Origin: Eulemur rufifrons
Lineage: Eukaryota > Chordata > Mammalia > Primates > Lemuridae
Length of the DNA stretch: 64,000 nucleotides
Direction: 5' to 3'
NCBI RefSeq assembly: GCF_041146395.1
Contig: NC_090989.1
Coordinates: 218,024,843 to 218,088,842 of the forward strand
The position numbers and the translations under genes were made by a program. Positions 1 through 15,975 of this stretch are shown one piece after another. The notes under the pieces were generated by a model. It searched no databases and was not told the origin of the DNA. It saw only the letters and a program-made list of their open reading frames with translations. Within the stretch, counting starts at the first letter, position 1. Each line of letters starts with the position of its first letter.

Positions 1-800
1 TGGCATGTTTGGATGTAGGTTGCCCACAGCACCAGACTCTGTGACTTTGAGGTACCCACTAGCAGCTTGGGTTCAGGGATTCTGTAGATGGACCTGTTCT
101 GCCAAAGCACCATTTCCTCAGGAGGGACTGTGCAGATTCCTCTCTGGCTGAGAGGGTGGGGAGATGGGTAGGTGGAACAGTTCCATCACTGCTTGGCCCA
201 CATGAAAGAGTATAATAGTTGCTTACAGCTTAGCTTGAGGATGTCAGGCCATGGGGCTAGGGTGGTTTGGGGTTGGTTGCCTTAGGGATGAAAAGGGGCC
301 ATGTCTATTCACCCCTGAAGCAAAACAAACTCCAGCAGTAGTTCCAGTTCTAAGATGGTGTTATGCAGTAGCCAGTCAGGCCACAGAGGGCAAGGCACAG
401 TGTTGGCTTCTTCTATGGGGGAAGCACAACTATATGGTCTCTAGGCAGTTTTATCAGCTGCGCTTAGTGACCGTGAGAACTGCCGGGAACTCCAGTAGTG
501 AGGACTATAGGCCGCCAAGGTGGGGGCTGTTGGGATCTTCTTGCTTCCCTTTTTGCTATAGGAAGAAATTCCTTCTGGTTCCCAGCTGACCCTGGCTCGG
601 GGATGGGGTGGTAGGGTCCTGGTGTATCCTTCTGTTCTCTATGTGGATGTCCAGAGTTTCCATGATACTAGGCGTTCTGTTACTTCTTTGGCATATTCTG
701 GCACTCTCCTTTTTGTTAAGTAGTTTATTTGTTGTTTTGGCTGTCTTTGTGGAAGCAATGAGTGCTGGGATCTTCTAGACAGGCATCTTGCTCAGTTTTT
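1..800 (-). repeat. Old L1 5'UTR-like sequence, minus orientation
   Basis: This GC-moderate stretch shares short blocks in the same order with 31000-31450, which sits at the upstream end of the minus-strand L1 complex. Examples are a 'tggtctctaggcag' block near 434 against 'tggtctccaggcag' near 31293, a 'cttgcttccct' block near 540 against one near 31443, and a 'cccagctga' block. I infer a diverged L1M 5' region from this; the family assignment is not verified. The open frames inside have no recognisable protein similarity. Confidence 0.4.
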
Positions 801-837
801 TCTTCCAGTGCCCACCATTTTAGGTGCTACATAGAAC

Positions 838-1085
838 AGCAGTCCCCAATCTTTTTGGCACCAGGGACTACTTTCATGGAAAACAATTTTGTTATGAACG
901 GAGAGTGGGGTGCCCACAGGGGCAGGGGGGTGGTGGTGGAGCTCTGGCAGTGAAGTGAGAGATGGAGAGCGGCTGTAAATACAGATGAAGCCTCACTGGC
1001 CTGCTGCTCACCTCCTGCCGTGCTAACATGCCAGGGACCTGACCGGCACTGGTCTAGCCTGGAGGTTGGGGAGAGCAGGCATAGA
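838..1085. mobile_element. hAT-Charlie-type non-autonomous DNA transposon (MER1-like), diverged
   Basis: It reads 'cagtccccaatctttttggc', then 'accagggact', and ends with 'gctgctcacctcctgccgtg' followed by a block resembling 'ggaccggtaccggtc'. That order matches my memory of the MER1 family. The inner part is shortened and the termini are decayed. Confidence 0.55.
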
Positions 1086-2610
1086 ACATTTGAAACACTC
1101 TCAGAATACTTGTTATATGTTGGAGACAAAAACAATATATGGGTGTAGAGGCAGGAACTAGTTGAATTTATTCAGAATAGTTTTACAACACTGAAATAGT
1201 TAAAGCTTGCTTTCTTTGGTGGGGGGGTGGTGGGATGAGGAGAGGAAGATGCATATGAGTTCTTAAAACTAATTTGGCAATTCATGCAAAATACCTCAGG
1301 AAGGATGATAAGAACTCTGAGTCATCGATCTACTTCTAAATCAGCAATCTAAGGGCCATCAGGAAAGTAAAGTGTATAGCATAATAGACACAACAACTAG
1401 CTGTTAAGTTGTTTTTTACCGCACTGCATTTGAGATCCAGTTTTGACTTTCATCGGCCATTTGGCAGGAAATGCACCATCTACTTTGCCCTGTTGGTGGA
1501 GTGAAACTCCGTGGTATGGCCTAAGAGAAGCCATGTGATTGCGATACCATCTCAGGTTCCTGTTCACAAGATGTTGCACAGAAGCTTATCTAAATAAATC
1601 TGCCATTTCTCTTTTCTGGGTGAGTTTTTTTGTTTTTGTTTTGTTTTGTTTTGTTTTTCTTCTAGATGCATTTATGAAGGACTGATCATGTGCTAGTTAC
1701 TATTCATAACAACCATTTAAAGAAAAAATACTAATCCATTGATGATTTTCTAGTGCCTCCATATTATATTAATATATACCTATTAATTAGTTATCCCTCA
1801 TTTTTCCCTGCCCCTGGTCTCCAGAAGAATAACTACTGGCAACAACTGGAAGTTCAAAAGGGCACTGAAGTTTTTACAAATGATCACAGTTGGGTAAGAC
1901 AAACAAGGCTGAGGGAACAAGAGATCCTGCCAGTTTTACTTGTAAACTTTTGGAATTTTGAGAATAAGGGACTAAGAAATAATCCATCTTTTAATGTGGG
2001 GCACAAAAATGAAAGGTAAAAATAAAACCTTTTATTACAAAATATTCTGCTACTCATGTGTCCCATGGCGTGAAGGTGGCATTTGTTGAAATAAGAGTTG
2101 TTCCTGCTTGGCAGGGGTGGAAACTGACATTCAATAAGGTTAAAGATGTGCTAAAGGTTGTTGCATGAATCATAAAGTCAGTATTCAAACTCAGATCTTC
2201 TTGTTTTAGATTCCCTGCTCTCTTTGTTGCATGGAAACTACTCCATTCTAAATATTAAAAAACAAACACATAAAACTTTTTAGAGCAATAGTTTTGTAAA
2301 AATAACCACTAATAAAATTTGCAGAGGTTCTAAATGTATTTTTATTTAGAATAACCTAACGCCAGAGTTGAAATGCTAAACGCCAGCTCCATGGACAGTG
2401 TATTCACAACATACATGCCCAGGATTGATCAGGTTCCTTCTGCAGATCTTTTGCAGCTGGAGAGCTCAAGCTGATGACGACAGGAGTGTTAATCATTTCC
2501 TTACCAGACAATCTTAGTCACAAGTTCCTGCTAAAAGTGAAATTACACCCTCTGGTTTAAAAACAGATAAAAACTTTTTACTTAGTTCACATTACTATTT
2601 TTTCCGTTCT
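1086..2610. other. No gene seen; AT-rich single-copy DNA
   Basis: There is a short G-run near 1220 and a (TTTTG)n tract at about 1626-1660. Short open frames here lack splice context and protein similarity. An HNF1-like site (2488-2500) and a TATA-like 'tttaaaaa' near 2556 precede the candidate exon that follows. Confidence 0.5.
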
Positions 2611-2612
2611 AG

Positions 2613-2778
2613 GTTAAGCACATGGAAATTTGTTTGGCACATCTTTTTACGGCACTATTTCCATTAGTTACTCCCACAAGCTGGGGTTTATCTGATTGTG
2701 TGGTGCATGGAAACTTCAGGACAAAATTCAATGGCCGAAGGCTGAGTGAAATTTACGCTGGCTGTGGTTATGAAGAGG
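2613..2778 (+). other. Candidate unrecognised exon with signal-peptide-like ORF
   Basis: The left boundary is a pyrimidine-rich tract ending 'ccgttctag', and the right boundary is a full consensus donor, 'agagg|gtaagt'. One frame is open across exactly this interval, with an in-frame TAG at 2610-2612. From the ATG at 2622 it reads MEICLAHLFTALFPL and continues through a hydrophobic start into a Cys- and Arg-containing stretch ending AGCGYEEG (about 52 residues, phase 1 at the donor). A second reading uses the ATG at 2770-2772, giving Met-Lys-Arg and leaving phase 0, which would be in frame with TRPM6 exon 2. I do not recognise the longer peptide in any family. It could be a 5' exon of TRPM6, an exon of another transcript, or chance. 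Confidence 0.25.
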
Positions 2779-3715
2779 GTAAGTGAATAAACCTCTTTGT
2801 TGCTTTCACTTATGTTTATTTTCCCTTATGCTCCATTTTATACACCACAAAATGCGCAAGGCATAATCTTGCAATTACAGTTAACCATTTAGATTTGCTT
2901 GATGGTTGTGTTTAAGTGATCACAGGCTAAAACCAAGAAATTAAAATGCACAATGAAGCATGCATAACGAAACTGCTTCAGTTTCTTCTTGAAAAAATTG
3001 TTTTTATTAATTAAACAGCTTGTTTTGTTAATTGAACTGTTATTGGAATGTCTTTCTGCATTGATGTTATGTTGGACTGTTCAGTAAATAGACTGGAGAC
3101 AATTTTATGTGAACAAAATGACATAAATAATTTTGAATATTGGAAGTAGCCAAGCTGGAAACTGGATGGAACATCTGGAGGCAGAATTCGAATGTCAAAT
3201 GAGGTTCTAATACAAATATTGTTTTATGGCTGTGTGTTTCTATTCAGTAAGATGATTTTTTTTTCTTGTTTCTTGAAATCTATTTGAAATAGTCGTGACA
3301 GTTTTTTAAATAAAGCCTGTTATCGATATCCCGATTATTTTCTTTCCTTGAAAGAAAAATCATATTTGGGTATAATAGTAGGACTTTCATTAGAAAAGTA
3401 CTGATTCTTTTCTTGTCCATGTCAATTGTGGTGACACTATTTCAAGAAAAATACAGATTAGCTTTCTTTGAGGCCTAGAACAGTCCCGGGCACATAGAAG
3501 ACTTTGTGGAAATAGCGACTGATTATTTTCTTTTTTTCTTTTTAATTCTGCATTTATATTAATGGATTTTGAAGAGATTTTCTAACCACTTGTATAAAAT
3601 CTTATTAAGTATTCAATAAGTCAGTGATGAATCAAAAGTAAGTAGAAGATAGAGTCTTTACCTGAAATCGTATCTTTCTATTTTGGAGAATTTTAACACT
3701 TTTCTTATGAGTGTT
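2779..3715. other. No gene seen; AT-rich DNA after candidate exon
   Basis: No repeat family or coding signal is recognisable, apart from a short L2-like tail fragment near 3470-3510 ('cccgggcacatagaag'). Confidence 0.4.
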
Positions 3716-3719
3716 TGAA

Positions 3720-4000
3720 AAATTATAGGGATGATAAACATTTTTTTACAACAACATTGCTCATTATTGTGAAAACCTGGAAACAACCAGATGTTAATGA
3801 ACAGGATAGTGGTTAAATACAATGGAATGCTACATAACTCATAAAAGAGTGAGGTCAATCTATATTTATTAATGAGAAACCAGTCCAAGTTATATTGCTA
3901 AGAAAAAAACTAAGTGTCAAAAAATATTAAGTATAGTATCTTATCATTTTTTAATAAAAACAAATAAATGCCAGTATCTACACTTGCAATGTCTGTAGGA
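3720..4000 (+). repeat. L1M 3'-end fragment, plus orientation
   Basis: The text contains 'aacattgctcattattgtga', 'ggaaacaaccagatgttaat' and 'caatggaatgctacataact'. These are hallmarks of the region near the end of L1 ORF2. It is old, with no usable reading frame. Confidence 0.7.
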
Positions 4001-4104
4001 CTGGTCACCTATTTAAAGTGACTATTGAATGAGAAAGTTTACTTTTTACTTTGTAGACACTAGAATGTAATTTATTAGGAACTTTGTTTTATTTACGGCT
4101 AAAA

Positions 4105-4185
4105 CTTTAGTGTATATAATGGTGCCTGGCACATAATAAGCCATTATAGGAACACAATGAACAGTGTTGAATGAATGAATGAGAT
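4105..4185 (+). repeat. L2 3'-end remnant
   Basis: It has a 'gtgcctggcacataataag' block followed shortly by 'gaatgaatgaatgag', the usual ending of mammalian L2. Confidence 0.5.
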
Positions 4186-4291
4186 TTCTGTAATATTTAT
4201 TTATTTATTTTGTAATGCTTAAATTTCAAAAAATTAGCATGATTAATTTGTAAGCAGATAAAATCCACAAAATACCTTTTTTCCAATATTA

Positions 4292-4600
<309 letters not shown>

Positions 4601-4619
4601 AAAATGACAGAACAACTTT

Positions 4620-5090
4620 CAAAGCCCTTGGTCCTTCTTCCTTTCAAAGGGAAACAAAGATGTTATAGTACTGGTGCTCCCTTAAGATTTTCTACCTAAG
4701 CTTCTTACTTTGGGTTTGATGTCCATCCTTGAGAATCCATGCATCTAATATCCCAGATTGCTGCCTATCTTTTTTGTGCATGCCGTCTTTACAATTTCAT
4801 GGCAAACTCTGGAAAATACAGACTCTATCTTATGACCTTTTCTGTTCCCAATACCTAGCATAGGCCCTCATATACAGTAGAAGTACGGCTTTTTAATGGG
4901 TACTTGTTCCACAAACATTTGTGCAGTTCTTAATGATGGTATACTGATGTCATTCCTCTTCCTAGACCATGAATTTTATCCTAGGCCCTGAATACATGTT
5001 TGTTGAATGAATAATTGGCGCTTGACTCTGGCATATAATCTCTGTGTATACTGGTGGTTAGATTTAGTTCTGAAGGAGGTGAGATGAAAG
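4620..5090. other. No gene seen
   Basis: AT-rich sequence with a faint L2-like tail near 4980-5015 ('tgtttgttgaatgaat'). Confidence 0.4.
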
Positions 5091-5094
5091 GAGG

Positions 5095-5640
5095 CTCTAT
5101 TAGTTTGGGATTTTTTTGCTTGCTGGTGACAGAACACCTAAATCTGGTAGAATGACTGAATCTGGCAGAAGTAGAAGCAAAAGAGAGTTTGCTGGCTCAT
5201 GGAGCAGTTTAATGGTGCACCTGACTTGAGAGACAGCGAAGTACTATGGCTCAAAATGTTCTCTCTGTCTGTCTCTCTGTTATTCTGTTCTCAGAGAAGC
5301 TTTCTCCTTGAGCTTGTAAAATAGCTGTGAATCTCTAGGAACCATAGTCTTTCAGTTTCCAATCCAGCAGGAAAAGGTCAGTGTCTTTGCTTCAGCAGTC
5401 TTAGGAAACAGAATCATGACACTCACTCACATAGTGAACTCTATTCAACCCTAACTGCAGCTAAGAGATCCAAGCCACTGGTTTTAAGAGCTTCTAGATG
5501 GCAGGATGTATTCCTTCAAGAGGGAGAAGAAAAAGAAGAGCTTCTAGGGCCAGGATTTGGTAAAGGTCTCAAGCAGGCCCAGTGGACTGAGGGTAGGGCA
5601 GAGGCGGATCCCCAAAAAATAAATCAAGACAGTTGCCATC
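5095..5640. repeat. Ancient interspersed repeat, family not assigned
   Basis: It begins 'tattagtttgggattttttt', continues 'gcttgctggtgacagaacac', and later has a (TCTG)n-like segment near 5260-5285. The pattern resembles a common mammalian medium-reiterated repeat, but I cannot name the family with confidence. Confidence 0.35.
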
Positions 5641-5962
5641 TCAGGAATGTACAGTTGGTGGTTAAACAATAAATGTCCAACACAAAGGAAGATGGTTGTT
5701 TCATTCCCTTCTGTTCTACTCTCCCTAAGATATATTCAAATATGAGTGAGCAACATATGTAAGAACCTAATCAACTCTAGTTCTATAAAGATGTACATAT
5801 AAGTTCTAACTGTTAAAGAAGAGGCAGATGCAAATATGTAAGGAAGGGGCTATCTGACTTGAGTGGAGCCAAAGTCATGGTCTAGAGCAGTAATTCTCAA
5901 ATTTGCAGGGGATAGTTCTGATGCCCAGGCTACTCTTTATAACATTTATATAAGAATACCTA

Positions 5963-6341
<379 letters not shown>

Positions 6342-6494
6342 TCAAAATAGACATCAGGGAAGATTTATAATAGTTTTAGTGGTACCTGAAATTGTGTTTT
6401 GGATGTAGTAAATTTTCCATAAATATCTGCCAATTTGATTTAAAGGAAGAAAAGACCATGACTGAGCAAAGGGGTCAGGGGTGGATATCTGTTG

Positions 6495-6665
6495 TCAGTC
6501 TACTGTGTGCTAGGCATCGTGTTCAGCTCTCAATATACATATCTCACTTAATCTTCACAGTCAGGATTAAAAATAAAATCTCCATTTATATTCAAGAAAT
6601 AGAGGTTCAAAAAAGCTAAGTAACTTGCCTAAAAGCAACCAATGAATAGAACAGGTCTGTCGTGC
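6495..6665 (-). repeat. MIR, minus orientation
   Basis: It reads 'ctactgtgtgctaggcat', then 'cacttaatcttcacag', then 'agaaatagaggttcaaaaaa' and 'gtaacttgcc', the standard reverse-complement MIR order. Confidence 0.75.
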
Positions 6666-6832
6666 TCCAGATTACATACTCTTTCACAACACCACAACTG
6701 CAAATGTCAGAAACAGGTTGAAAGGTAAACTCAGATGTTGGTGTGACAAATAAATTTACCTGACTGAAGAGTAGAGTATGAACCAGGCCCAAAAGCAATC
6801 CTGAAAATTGACAAAAGTGGCATCATTCAGAG

Positions 6833-7030
6833 CAGGGGGTGGCCAACGAGGGCCCCTGGGCCGAATCCAGCCTACGGCCTGTTTTTGTAAATATCACATT
6901 TGGAATTCATTTGTTTATCTGTGGCTACTTTTGCACCATGATGGCACAGCCGAGCAGCTGTGATAGACACCATATGGCTTGTGAAGTCTAAAGTATTTAC
7001 TATCACTTCACAGAAAAAGTTTGGCCTAGA
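6833..7030. mobile_element. hAT-type MITE ('ggttggcaaac' family)
   Basis: The left end is 'cagggggtggccaacgag'. The middle has 'cggcctgtttttgtaaat' and the right end 'tcacagaaaaagtttgg'. This matches the widespread non-autonomous hAT element whose ends read 'caggggttggcaaac'. Confidence 0.7.
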
Positions 7031-7875
7031 GTTTACAATTGTGATTAGTCATTGTCAGAAAGAGATTGCCATGATCAATCCAGGACTGATGATAATTCTT
7101 GTGGCTGTGTGTGTCAGATTCTCCCAAGCATCCATGCATTCATTCAATCAATAAACATTTATTGAGCATCTACAATGTGCTAGAACTATGCACTCATAAT
7201 CTTTTGGGTAGATAAAAGAAAACAGTTGGAATACAGTACAATATATTCTACAGTGACAAATAGAATACTAAAATATAGATTCCCTCTCTGCTTTGAGGCT
7301 ACATAAGGGCAGGCTTTAGGTTTTTTTTTTGGCTAAGCATTGTGAGCTCAGCCCCTGGCAGATGTGCAGTAGGCAGTAGGGGATCACTAAGTAGTTGATG
7401 AACGAACTCATGAATCCATTAAAGTGGTGGAAGTAAGCATAGAATGCCAGGGGAACAAACAACCTAGACCATGGTGGGACGAGGTCAGGTTATGAAGTTG
7501 AAGAAGTGGAAGAAGTAAAAGGAGGATGTCTGAAAGTGCGGAGGCCAGCAAAGAGGGAGAGGTTGTAGTAGGAGCTCAATGGACCCTCCTGGGACAAGAT
7601 GTACCACTGTGGGGCTGGAGAAAAAGAGGAGTGTGATCCTGAGCAGTGTTTGGTGGGAATTTGATGTGAGATATAACATAGAATATCTATTCATTTCCTG
7701 AATGAAAAACCTCTAGAACCTTCCTGCTGCCTATAGGACTCCTTGGTAAAGCCTTTAAGTTCTCTATAATTTGATCTCTGCTGATTCAATCTTACTTCCC
7801 TTACTTCCTTATTCAGCTCCCACCATCTAGTTTTATGCTTCCCAGTTATGCTTTATTTAATCTTAACTCTATGTC
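7030..7875. other. No gene seen; old repeat scraps
   Basis: A 'caataaacatttattgagca' L2/MIR-like piece lies near 7148-7170. The remainder is unassigned. Confidence 0.4.
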
Positions 7876-7878
7876 TTT

Positions 7879-8207
7879 TTTTTTTTTGGAGACAAAGTCT
7901 CACTTTGTTGCCCGGGCAAGAGTGCCGTGGCGTCGGCCTAGCTCACAGCAACCTCAAACTCCTGGGCTCAAGCAATCCTCCTGCCTCAGCCTCCCGAGTA
8001 GCTGGGACTACAGGCTTGCGCCACCATACCCGGCTAACTTTTTCTATATATTTTTAGTTGTCCGGTTAATTTCTTTCTATTTTTTTTAGTAGAGACGGAG
8101 GTCTCATTCTTGCTCTGGCTGGTCTCGAACTCCTGACCTCGAGTGATCCTCCCGCTTCTGCCACCCAGAATGCTAGGATTACAGGCGTGAGCCACCGCAC
8201 CCGGCCC
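7879..8207 (-). mobile_element. Alu, lemur-type, minus orientation
   Basis: It has a T-run, then 'ggagacaaagtctcactttg', the middle motif 'tagttgtccggttaatttct', and ends 'caccgcacccggccc'. The flanks 7864-7878 and 8208-8222 are a 15-bp target-site duplication with one mismatch (taactctatgtcttt against taactctttgtcttt). Confidence 0.93.
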
Positions 8208-8238
8208 TAACTCTTTGTCTTTTAAAAAGATATGTCCA

Positions 8239-8533
8239 CGCTGAGTGAGGTGGCTCACACCTGTAATCCTAGCACTCTGGGAGGCTGAGGCGGGAGGATC
8301 GCTGGAGCTCAGGAGTTTGAGACCATCCTGACCAAAAGCGAGACCCTGTCTCTATTAAAAATAGAAAAAATTAACCTGGCTTCGTGGTATGTGACTATAG
8401 TCCTAGCTACTCGGGAGGCTGAGGCAGGAGGATCGCTCGAGCCCAGGAGTTTGAGGTTGAAATGAGTTACGATGACATCACTGCACTCTACCCAGGGCAA
8501 CAGAGAAATATTTTGTCTTAGAAAAAAAAAAAA
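8239..8533 (+). mobile_element. Alu
   Basis: It starts 'cgctgagtgaggtggctc', has both arms and ends in an A-run at about 8521-8533. Confidence 0.92.
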
Positions 8534-8539
8534 ATCTAT

Positions 8540-9160
8540 ACATATTGTTGTGGTATAGATCTATTATTTCTAATTGCTACATAATATAAATTCTGTATGT
8601 TATGAATTTAGCCATTGTACCTATTTACACCTCCACTGATGGAAACTAATATTACCTTTAACTCCCTGTACTACAAACTATGATGAACATCCTCATATGG
8701 TTCCTTCATGGACCTAGTGTTAGAGTTTATTTGGGATATATATCCAAGAACGGCAGTGCTGGATCACAGGGTATGTATCTATTTAATTTGACTAAGAGGT
8801 CCAGATTTCTCTGCTGAGTGGTAGCCCTGGTCTATGCCCACATTTCTTCCCAGCCCTTTACCCCGCAACAAACACAGAGTGCCTATAGACTAAAACCCTA
8901 CCAACACTTAGTGTTACCCAGCTTTCTAATTTTTACTAGTCTAACAGAGTTCAAATTGATATTTTATTGTTTTTTCATTGGTGTTTCTCAATTTACTAAT
9001 GAATTTAAAAATCTTGCTTGATGTTTCTTTCAATTTCTTCTGTAAATTGCCCATTTGGAAATATTTTTCTATTTTTTCTAAAGGAATTCTTATCTTTTTC
9101 TTAATAATTTACAATTACATGTTTATAAAATTATTTTTTAAACCCAGGAAATTAACTTAA
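8540..9160 (-). repeat. L1M ORF2 C-terminal/3' region, minus orientation
   Basis: On the + strand it reads 'ccactgatggaaactaatat', 'tatgatgaacatcctcat' and 'gcagtgctggatcacagggt', the reverse complement of the end of L1 ORF2. The later part is AT-rich and diverged. Confidence 0.6.
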
Positions 9161-9239
9161 ATTGTCACATTGAATTAATTTGTACCAAGTACCTCTTACT
9201 TTTCTGATTCTGAGAAGACGGGAGTGGATGTACAGTTTT

Positions 9240-10050
<811 letters not shown>

Positions 10051-12335
10051 ACCCAAAATACAACCAGATTGGGAGAAATCAGTCACAGACTGTGTATGTT
10101 CTTATAACCTGTGTGGGAGGGAGCAGAAGGAAGCAATAGGCTCTCAGGTGGATTCAGAACAGGAGGAACTCAAAGGTGCCCACAGGTGGCCAGCTCCTCC
10201 CAAAGTGCAGTGTGGAATCTGGGAGCCTGGTGGTGACAGCTTTGCAAGGTGTGGGTGGGGCAGGGCCAAGCCAGCTTGTGGTGGGGGTGCAGCCGACCCC
10301 AGACCTGAAGCCGACCCCAGACCTGACCTTGGGAGCTCAGCTAAGCAACACACCCACACAGCTCCAGCCCAGCTCAGCCCAGCTCAGCCCAGCCAGTGGG
10401 GGCCGCTGGTCACCTGCGTTTCCTGACCGCCTTCACCTGCTGGGACTGACTTAGCCGCCCTCCAGGGTGTCCCACCGCTGGGCTGCTGCCTCCTGTCCTT
10501 CTTACATGCTTTGGCCTGGTGAGGCCCTTGTCTCCTCTTCCCACATCGCTGTGTCTCTCTTACACTGTCCCTGCACCCCAACCTGGCACCCTAGAGACTA
10601 TGGAGAATTCGAAGAGATCACAGGTGACTGGAAAGAAGTCCTGGCAGGGGCCCCATCCCAGCCTTGCTATTGGGCACCATCTTGCCTGAATCCGGAATTC
10701 GTTCACTTCTTAGCCTGCACTCAAACCCAGCTCAGACCTTCGTGCTCACCCACACTCCTCCACTGTCTGGTTCCTGGGGCAGCCCTCCCTGTCACTGGCT
10801 TCTAGAACCAGGCCAGGGCTCCTGGTAAGCCCCCAAGGCTGCTGACCTCCTGACCTCTTCTGCTCCTTATTGCTGAGAACTGAGCTTTTGCCTGAGTTCT
10901 GGCCCAGTCAACACCCCAGGAAGCCTCATCAGGCTGCATTCCTGAGACCCCAGTAACAGTGGCCCTCCAGGGCCAGCCTTTTGGAGAGTGAGGTCATCTG
11001 ATTGCTGGTCTCTCAGAGGAGATGCCTGGGGCAGTTCCTGATACCCCAAGACACCCTGTTCTTCTCCCAGAAGCTTCTTAAGGCCACTCTCAGAAGCTGA
11101 TTTTTGTTCCCATATCCCAGGGAAATAGCACATTCTGAATTTCTGTTTTATTTAGAAATGACTTAAACAACATTATGCAAAGGCTGATCAGTTTAAATTA
11201 TGATTGACACCTAAATGCTGTGATGTCCCCTAGGCTGAGGGAAGGATGGGCTCTGGGGCCTCCAGTGCTTTGCCTCTCTGTCTGCCTGCCCTGTCCTGGG
11301 GTGATGGACAGATGGCCACAGGCAGGAGGATGCAAGATTGGAAGCCTCTAGGCTCTGGGCCTGGCCCCGCATCCCTCACATCTGCAGCCTGGGCTGCCTG
11401 TGTCCCTAAATCCTGCTTAATCTCAGCTGGTCTAGGGGGTACCAGGAGCTGGTGGGGAGCCTGGTGATGGGGGTGGGGGTGGGGAGGTGGGGCTGGAGCT
11501 CTCAGGAAGTGACAGCACCAACCTGAGGGGAGGAGAGGGACCAGGAAAGGGGAAAGGAGTCCAGGAAGATGCTTCTGATGTCATCTTGGACCCTTGAGGA
11601 GTCCACAGATGGAGACGCAAGTCCCAGCCAGCACACTGGATGGTCTAAGGAAGTGACAGAACCTCTCTGTGCTACATCTTTGGGCACAGTGAGAGTGACT
11701 CAGCCTCCCAGGGCCTACACAGTTTCATATGAGTGGACAGGTATGAGCTAATGAAGTGCTTTGCAAAGTATAAAATACCTAAAAGGGGGGAGGCGGTGAG
11801 GGAGGAGGCCAACAGATGTTTACTAAAATTGTGGTGGGCTAGTTAGAGCATGGCAGCTAAAACTGGGGGGTGACGGGGGTTGGCTACTCCCACTAGCAAG
11901 AGAGGGCCAGCGGCCTGTGGTGAAGCATACAGGCATCGTGTGGCCCAGCCCCTAAGAACCCCTGGAACTGCCCCTGTGGGGTTTCTTTCCAGAAGGGCCT
12001 GAATTGGGGAAAAATTGCTGAGAGTGAAATAAAAATTAAGCAAGAGGAAAAAAATAGAAGAGGAAAGCAAAGATAAAAGTGGGAGATGGGAGCAGAACCT
12101 GGAAACTTCAGAAAGCAAGACTTTTGGAACCTAAACTCAGCAGTGATGTGCCATAATTTCTGCTATATCTGACTGGTTACTCAGGCCAATGCATGTACAG
12201 TGTGGAGGGGAACTATATGAGGATGTGAATATTAAGAGACAGTGGTTGTTGGGGGCCATCTTTGAGGCTGGCTCCCACAGTTGAAAACCCATCAGATATG
12301 CTTAAATCTATGAATTCATAATAATTGTTTAAAAC
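10051..12335. other. GC-richer unassigned stretch, no supported gene
   Basis: This differs in composition from its AT-rich neighbours. It has a short tandem repeat of 'agctcagccc' units at about 10360-10392 and G-rich tracts near 11465-11490 and 11785. Several open frames exist on both strands but overlap each other, have no splice context and resemble no family. It may be an undetected retroelement or single-copy DNA. Confidence 0.4.
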
Positions 12336-12339
12336 AAAC

Positions 12340-12530
12340 GACCAGGTGCGGTGGTGCGCACCTGTAGTCCCGGCTACTCAGGAGGCTGAGGCAGGACGAT
12401 TGCTTAAGCCCAGGAGTTTGGGGCTGAAGTGTGCTATGATCATGCCTGTGAACAGCCACTGCACTCCAGGCTGGGCAACAGAGCGGGACTCCATCTCTAA
12501 AAACAAACAAACAACAATACAAACAAACAA
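12340..12530 (+). mobile_element. Free Alu monomer (FLAM-like)
   Basis: A single arm starts 'gaccaggtgcggtggtgc' and runs directly into 'ggctactcaggaggctgagg' and 'cactgcactccaggctgg'. It ends in (AAAC)n. There is no second arm. Confidence 0.8.
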
Positions 12531-12534
12531 GTTG

Positions 12535-14815
<2,281 letters not shown>

Positions 14816-14819
14816 CTTT

Positions 14820-14985
14820 TGAAATAATTACAGACTCACAGGAAGTACCCTTCCCCCACATTTCCCCAGTGGTAACATCTTGCATAATTACAGTACAATA
14901 TCAAAACTAGCCAATTGACATTGGGACAATCTACAGACCTTTTCCAGATTTCCCCAGTTTTACATGCACACACTTGTGTGGAGCT
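14820..14985. repeat. L1M fragment
   Basis: It contains 'aataattacagactcacagg', 'ccagtggtaacatcttgcat', 'acagtacaatatcaaaac' and 'cagatttccccagttttac', a block common in old L1s. Confidence 0.6.
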
Positions 14986-14989
14986 GAGT

Positions 14990-15590
14990 TTTGATAAATG
15001 AGTTCCATAGACAAAGAAGAAGAATGAAGAAAAACAAGAGATAAACAAAGCCTCACAGAGAAGTTACTTTGAAGAAGTGCCCTCTTGTTCTTCCGACTCT
15101 TAGCCATTCTACATAATCCTATGTAAATTTACCATAGTTCTTTCCTCACCAGGGGTTACCTTGTTAACTCCTGTCACAAATGTTACTCAAGCACTTATTC
15201 CTGTTCCCTTATTTCAGTGATAGAAACAGAGGCAATCTCTCTCCTAGAAAGAATTTGTCTTCTGTAAGCTAGTTTGTAAGTTTTTTGAAACCCAGAACAG
15301 ATTTTCCCCTGGGTCTTGCCTATCTCCAGCTCATAATGTAGCTCATAATGTAACTAATTTCTGTACATAGCAATGTTTATAATTTCTGTGCATGCTGGTA
15401 GTGGTGGGGTTGGCAAAGAAGAAGTGTGGCTTATGAATGTTAGGGAAGGAGGACTTTGGCTTGGGCACTCTGCTATCAGATAGACTTCTATCTTAATAGA
15501 TACCATTCTATTGCTACTAACTGCCACTGCATACAGTGAGTAATATTAAAAGAAAACCACTTTTTTGATACTACTACTTCCACTGTCAAA
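14990..15590. other. No gene seen
   Basis: Unassigned sequence. An 11-bp phrase 'agctcataatg' is tandemly repeated near 15329-15350. Confidence 0.4.
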
Positions 15591-15594
15591 AGAC

Positions 15595-15975
15595 AAAATT
15601 GCAATAAATTTAAAGACCTAAATTAGCTTTTATTTGAGATTCTAGAATTGGGTAACGCCTCATTCTATAAGATAGAATGAGTCTTCCCGTGAGCAGCTGA
15701 GCAGAGGAAGTTGCTTTTATAGACAGAAAAGGGCTGAGGAAAGCAGGAACAGAGAATGGGAAGCAGATTGGTTGTTTCAAAGTGACTTTCCTTATAAAGT
15801 TAAAGCAGAAGAACTTCCTTATGCTGACTAAAACTGGCTTGTGTGGGGATTTGTCTATTATCTCTCTCCTGACGAGATAAACAATTTAGTTTCAGCTTGG
15901 TGATGTGGAACTTCAGCATGAGTGACTTCATTTTGGTTCAGTCTGTTGGGTCTAGTTCCATTTAATACCACAAAA
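15595..15975. repeat. Probable ERVL/LTR-type remnant
   Basis: Phrases such as 'gagcagaggaagttgctttt', 'aaaagggctgaggaaagcag' and 'tgttgggtctagttccattt' resemble a known mammalian solo-LTR type, but the subfamily is not asserted. There are no open viral frames. Confidence 0.4.

Noticed and set aside
15595..15975. Active endogenous retrovirus
   Set aside because: Only LTR-like fragments are visible here and at 42240-42865, 51347-51712 and 55443-55803. No gag, pol or env frames exist.
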